A DNA stretch of 64,000 bases from contig NC_081331.1 in NCBI RefSeq assembly GCF_022539665.2, forward strand, positions 10,630,138 to 10,694,137, read 5' to 3'. This document shows positions 60,256 to 64,000 of the stretch, in pieces. Below the pieces are notes generated by a model. It was not told where the DNA came from and did not search any database. It saw only the letters and a list, made by a program, of their open reading frames with translations. The DNA comes from Daphnia carinata (taxonomy: Eukaryota > Arthropoda > Branchiopoda > Diplostraca > Daphniidae). Position 1 is the stretch's first letter. Each line of letters begins with the position of its first letter. A program made the translations under genes and the position numbers.

Positions 60256-60338
60256 CGTCAATCATCGACATTGGCACGGACGAAAGGGCTCCGGGCAACA
60301 GGTTAAACAAATACGAATCTTTCACGCCAAATCAGCAA
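60256..60338 (-). other. Candidate upstream (5') exon of mbl, minus strand
   Basis: 83 nt of balanced composition between acceptor GATCTGCAG and donor GACG|GTAAGC. It includes ATGAAAGATTCG and stays open across the exon (...SYLFNLLPGALSS...). Its position about 16 kb upstream on the mbl strand fits a 5' UTR or alternative first coding exon, but nothing links the two except orientation. Confidence 0.3.
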
Positions 60339-60874
60339 CTGCAGATCACGATGAAATAATAAAAAAAAAACGAACTTCCTAAAAAAAAAGAAAGAGAAAC
60401 GTTAAAATCAAATGTCACGTTTCTTATTTTGGTATATCGATTTTCAGAGATCTGGCTCACGAAAAAAAAAAAGAAAACAACTAAATTTCACGCAAAAGAG
60501 CGGCTGTTTTTTTTTGTCTTTGTTGTTGTGTTTGAAAATCACCAGGTGGTATATAGTAATAGGTAAACTTTACTAGCAGCGGTGGTAAAAGAGTATTAAA
60601 TTATTTTACAACCACAACTGCTACTAAGCCCCGCAGCCAAACGTCTACAACGGGTTGGAAACGCGGTTCCGCAGCGGCCAGATTACAATCAAGAAAAAGA
60701 AAAAAAAAAAAAAAAAAAAACAAGAAACAAAAGGGGGGGGGGAGACGCGGTGCGCCCGGACCAACGTAGAAAACAAATAAAATATATTAAAAGATTGCGT
60801 CTTTTTGTTTATTCACAGTCGATGGCACTTTGATAAAGAGGCAAAAAAAAAAAAAAAAAGAAAGTTAATAGAGT

Positions 60875-60920
<46 letters not shown>

Positions 60921-61036
60921 CCTCTTGAACTGGCGATGCAATCGCCGAAAGAAAAAAGAGGCCACCCGGGTGACAACGGACCGATTTGCTGTAAATCAAT
61001 CAACGGGGGAGGGAGTTCAACCGGTAATGTCTTCCC

Positions 61037-61069
<33 letters not shown>

Positions 61070-61628
61070 CAAAAAAAAAAAGAAAACTTATTTTCAAATG
61101 AGATTGGGTCATTTTCGAAATTATATTTAAGCGCTAAAAAGAAAAATTCATGGGGAAGGTGGTTATTAAAAACCAAACGAGTTAAAAGAGCCAAAATAAA
61201 TAGCTAAGATATTCAAAGAAATAGACATTTGCATTTATTTTGACCTATTTCGATATAGTTAGTTTTTATTTTTACTAGGAAAAAAAAAAAAAAATAAAAA
61301 AAGAAAAACAAAAACAACACAAAAGGTGGGCTCGTTCGGCCGTGTCTGTCAACGTCACGTTAAATACAATTTTTTTTTTTTAACGCCCTTTTTTTTTTTT
61401 TTTTTTTTTTTTTTAACTTCAAACTTTTTACTTTTCTATTATTATTTGGGAAGTTTCGTGTTGCTCTTGGAACGGTCCACTTTCGGCCCTGCTGTTTTTT
61501 GTTTGTTTGTGTTCAAACCCTGAGAGAGAAATAGACATTGGCGCACGAGCCTCGATTGGAATAAGTTTTGAAATCTTTGTGTGTGTGTGTGTGTCTTAGT
61601 CTTCCCTCGTGAGTGAGAAACTCAAATC

Positions 61629-61666
<38 letters not shown>

Positions 61667-62196
61667 TAAGAGTCAACTTTGGCTCTTAAACTGATAAAAT
61701 AAAAATAGGGACTCTGGAAAAGGAACAAAAAAAAAAAAAAAAGCCGGCCCATAAAAGTCGAAGAGAGAGAGGAACTTTGATTCGATGGATAAGCTTTTTT
61801 TTTTTTTTTTTCCTCGAAAATAAAAATGAAATCTATTTTTTTCTTTTAAAGAGAATTGGTATGACTCATATGAAAAAAAAAAAAAAAAAACGAGAGAGAA
61901 CCTCCTTAATTCCTTTGATATTTCCCAAAATTCATAATTTGTCGCCCAATCTACTAAAAATTTTCAGATTTTTCTTGATGCTCTTGTCTTGTTAAATTTA
62001 AAAAAAAACAACAACAAGAAAATGAAAAAAAATACAAAAAAAAAAAAACACACGCAAAATAAAAAATAATAAGAAAGAATAGAAACAGTGTAGTTTGTTA
62101 TCAATTTTCCTCCGGTGATTCAACAGCTAGCGAGCCCGCAGCTGTTGAAAATGATGATGGATCGACTGTGGAGCCACTGCCGCCACTTCATTTTTA

Positions 62197-62199
62197 CCC

Positions 62200-62230
<31 letters not shown>

Positions 62231-62233
62231 AAA
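62197..62233 (+). repeat. C24 then A13 homopolymer junction
   Basis: Twenty-four C followed immediately by thirteen A. Confidence 0.9.
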
Positions 62234-63968
62234 GCATTGCATCAACATACACAAACTCTACACGAATTTTCTTTCTTTTTTTTTTTTTCAAAATTATTTT
62301 TGCGGCTCGAGCTACGACAAAACACATCCGCATTTCATGTAACATTTACGCCAATCACGATTTACACGTACAATCATCTCGCCATTCAATTCAAAGTACC
62401 TTTGGGACAACAAAGCCTCAATTCAATTTTCCTTAACGGCTTTGTTTTTTTTTATTATTATTATCTTATAGCGTAAAAAAAAAAAAAAAAGATTACGAGA
62501 TAGATGGTCCTCTGGTTTGTTTAAAAAATAAAGGAGTGAGAGAGAGAGAGTAGGAAGTTGGGGTTAGCAATCCAGCTTGGACCCCAGCACCGGCTGTTGA
62601 AAAGATAAAGCCCACAAACGGGACAAACATACGGTTTGGCCAGGGAAATAACGCACAACAGCGGATAAGAAACCTCCAAAACATTTGATAAAAAGAAAAA
62701 AGAAAGGCTCTTAAACAAGAGGATCAAAAACACAAAAACAAAAAATTCAAAAAGCAAACTGATAATCCTCCAAAGTCTATCTCAAGTGTAACAATGGGCG
62801 AATCTTTGTTCGCAAACGATAATGTTTTTTTTAAAAAAAAAAAAAAAAGGGGGAAAAGGGTGGATAGAATTGCGCAGAACGTCACTCTCCCGGCAGCAAA
62901 AAAAAAAAAAAAAAAAAAAAGTAAAAATAAAAAAAAAAAAAAAAAAAAGGGAAGGGAAGGGAATTACTAAGCTCGCCCATATACACGCCATTGCCATCCG
63001 TCCACTCGGGACACGCAGTGGTCACGCGCTGGTTCCGGCTCGACTCTCAAATAGCCCGTGACGTCAACGCGGCTGCCGAAGAGAGAAAAAAAAAGGGGAA
63101 GAGACAAAGACGACATCGATAAATAGACTTCCCTAAAATAAAATAAAATAAAATAAAAAAGAGGGGAATAAAAATTTCTGAAGGGGGGGGGGGGGGGGAT
63201 GCGATCGATATCGATTGATTTTGAAAACAAAAGACGGCAAAATAAAAAAATAAAAACAAAACATTTTTTTTGGTCAGAGATGAAACGCAACGAAAGAAAG
63301 AAAAATTTACAAACGGCAACAGCTGGGCCACGCCCAAAATTGTTCCCTAAAAAAAAAAAAAATGTCTCTGTTGCGAGCGTAGGCTATTCGCGGTTGGTTT
63401 CATATCATGCCACTCGTTAAAAGACTCGTTTGACTTTGTGCCCAACTCATTGTCAAATACACATCGTCTCCGCTTTTTGTTTTTTTTGTTTTTTTTAAAC
63501 TAACAACAACTTCACCGAGACAGCGCATTCAAATTCATTTTTTTTTTTTTTTTTTGCCCTCCGTTCAAAACAGTTTGTTTTCTTATTCCCGTCCTACCAA
63601 AAGTTGGCAGTTTACTTTTGTTTTCAAAGTTGGTTACGAAGTTAAAATAAAAAAATGCATAAACTTTTCTTCTTTATCGGCTTATTGCTTGCGCAAACAC
63701 ACGCAATCGGTGGACACACAAACAGAACAATTCACTTCGTCCGCATCGGCAACGACTCCCCCCCCCCCTTTTTTTTTCTTAGAGGGGTGTGTCCATTCGG
63801 GAGGAAGTAGGGGCCGAGTTTTCGTCCTTTTTTCACGAAAACAAAATAAAATAAAAAAAAACGAACGTGCAATTTGGCATCGACCTGATAGATTTGGCGG
63901 CCTCCACGCACCAACTGTTTTTGTTTTTTTTTCCTTTTGCCTTCTGTTTCTTTTGCAAAAAAAAAAAA

Positions 63969-63972
<4 letters not shown>

Positions 63973-64000
<28 letters not shown>
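63973..64000 (+). repeat. (CA)n microsatellite at window edge
   Basis: Fourteen CA units running off the end of the window after an A run. Confidence 0.93.

Larger units (their letters stand above)
60339..64000. other. Upstream low-complexity region to window end
   Basis: Continues the homopolymer- and microsatellite-rich DNA, ending in (CA)n at 63973-64000. No gene recognised. Confidence 0.6.

Overview
This is eukaryotic nuclear DNA: AT-rich, full of homopolymer runs and CA/GT, CT/GA microsatellites, with genes split by GT-AG introns. Gene content (an arthropod-type muscleblind gene with dispersed exons, a two-pore K+ channel, V-ATPase subunit e, calpain-7), short introns in the small genes and compact spacing point to an arthropod. 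A branchiopod crustacean such as Daphnia is my best guess, but that is inference.

Layout. 1-10 kb is repeat-rich. Two 2149-bp arms (1814-3962 and 4597-6745) form a near-identical inverted duplication around a 634-bp spacer that carries three tRNA-like sequences. Each arm holds a small intron-bearing coding fragment. A dispersed ~325-bp GC-rich module, an 80-bp perfect-looking hairpin, tandem copies and a foldback (MITE-like) element follow. Between them, at 9.0-9.5 kb on the minus strand, is a candidate gene fragment I cannot name.

10.3-17.5 kb is a compact cluster of housekeeping-type genes: a two-pore-domain potassium channel (minus, 6 coding exons, 419 aa), the V-ATPase V0 subunit e (plus, 3 exons, 84 aa) and calpain-7 (minus, 14 exons, 803 aa, with MIT repeats and a complete Cys/His/Asn triad). 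The channel and the V-ATPase subunit are divergent with about 0.9 kb between them. The V-ATPase subunit and calpain-7 are convergent.

22.6-44 kb (minus) is muscleblind (mbl), an RNA-binding splicing regulator. Exons at 43.9 and 38.6 kb encode the classical tandem CCCH pair. Linker exons follow at 36.8, 33.9 and 32.85 kb, then a 2.3-kb exon (30.1-32.4 kb) that encodes either a long low-complexity tail or, through an internal splice donor, only 63 codons. About 7-8 kb further downstream on the same strand I found two exons encoding a second tandem CCCH pair (22.85-22.93 and 22.60-22.74 kb) and a 47-nt phase-compatible linker exon (24.3 kb). The long isoform would be 1033 aa with two fingers; the other 420 aa with four fingers.

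44-64 kb is probably the 5' intron/upstream region of mbl: low complexity, no recognisable coding gene, one candidate small spliced exon at 60.3 kb. All exon boundaries were derived by eye from splice signals and reading phase.
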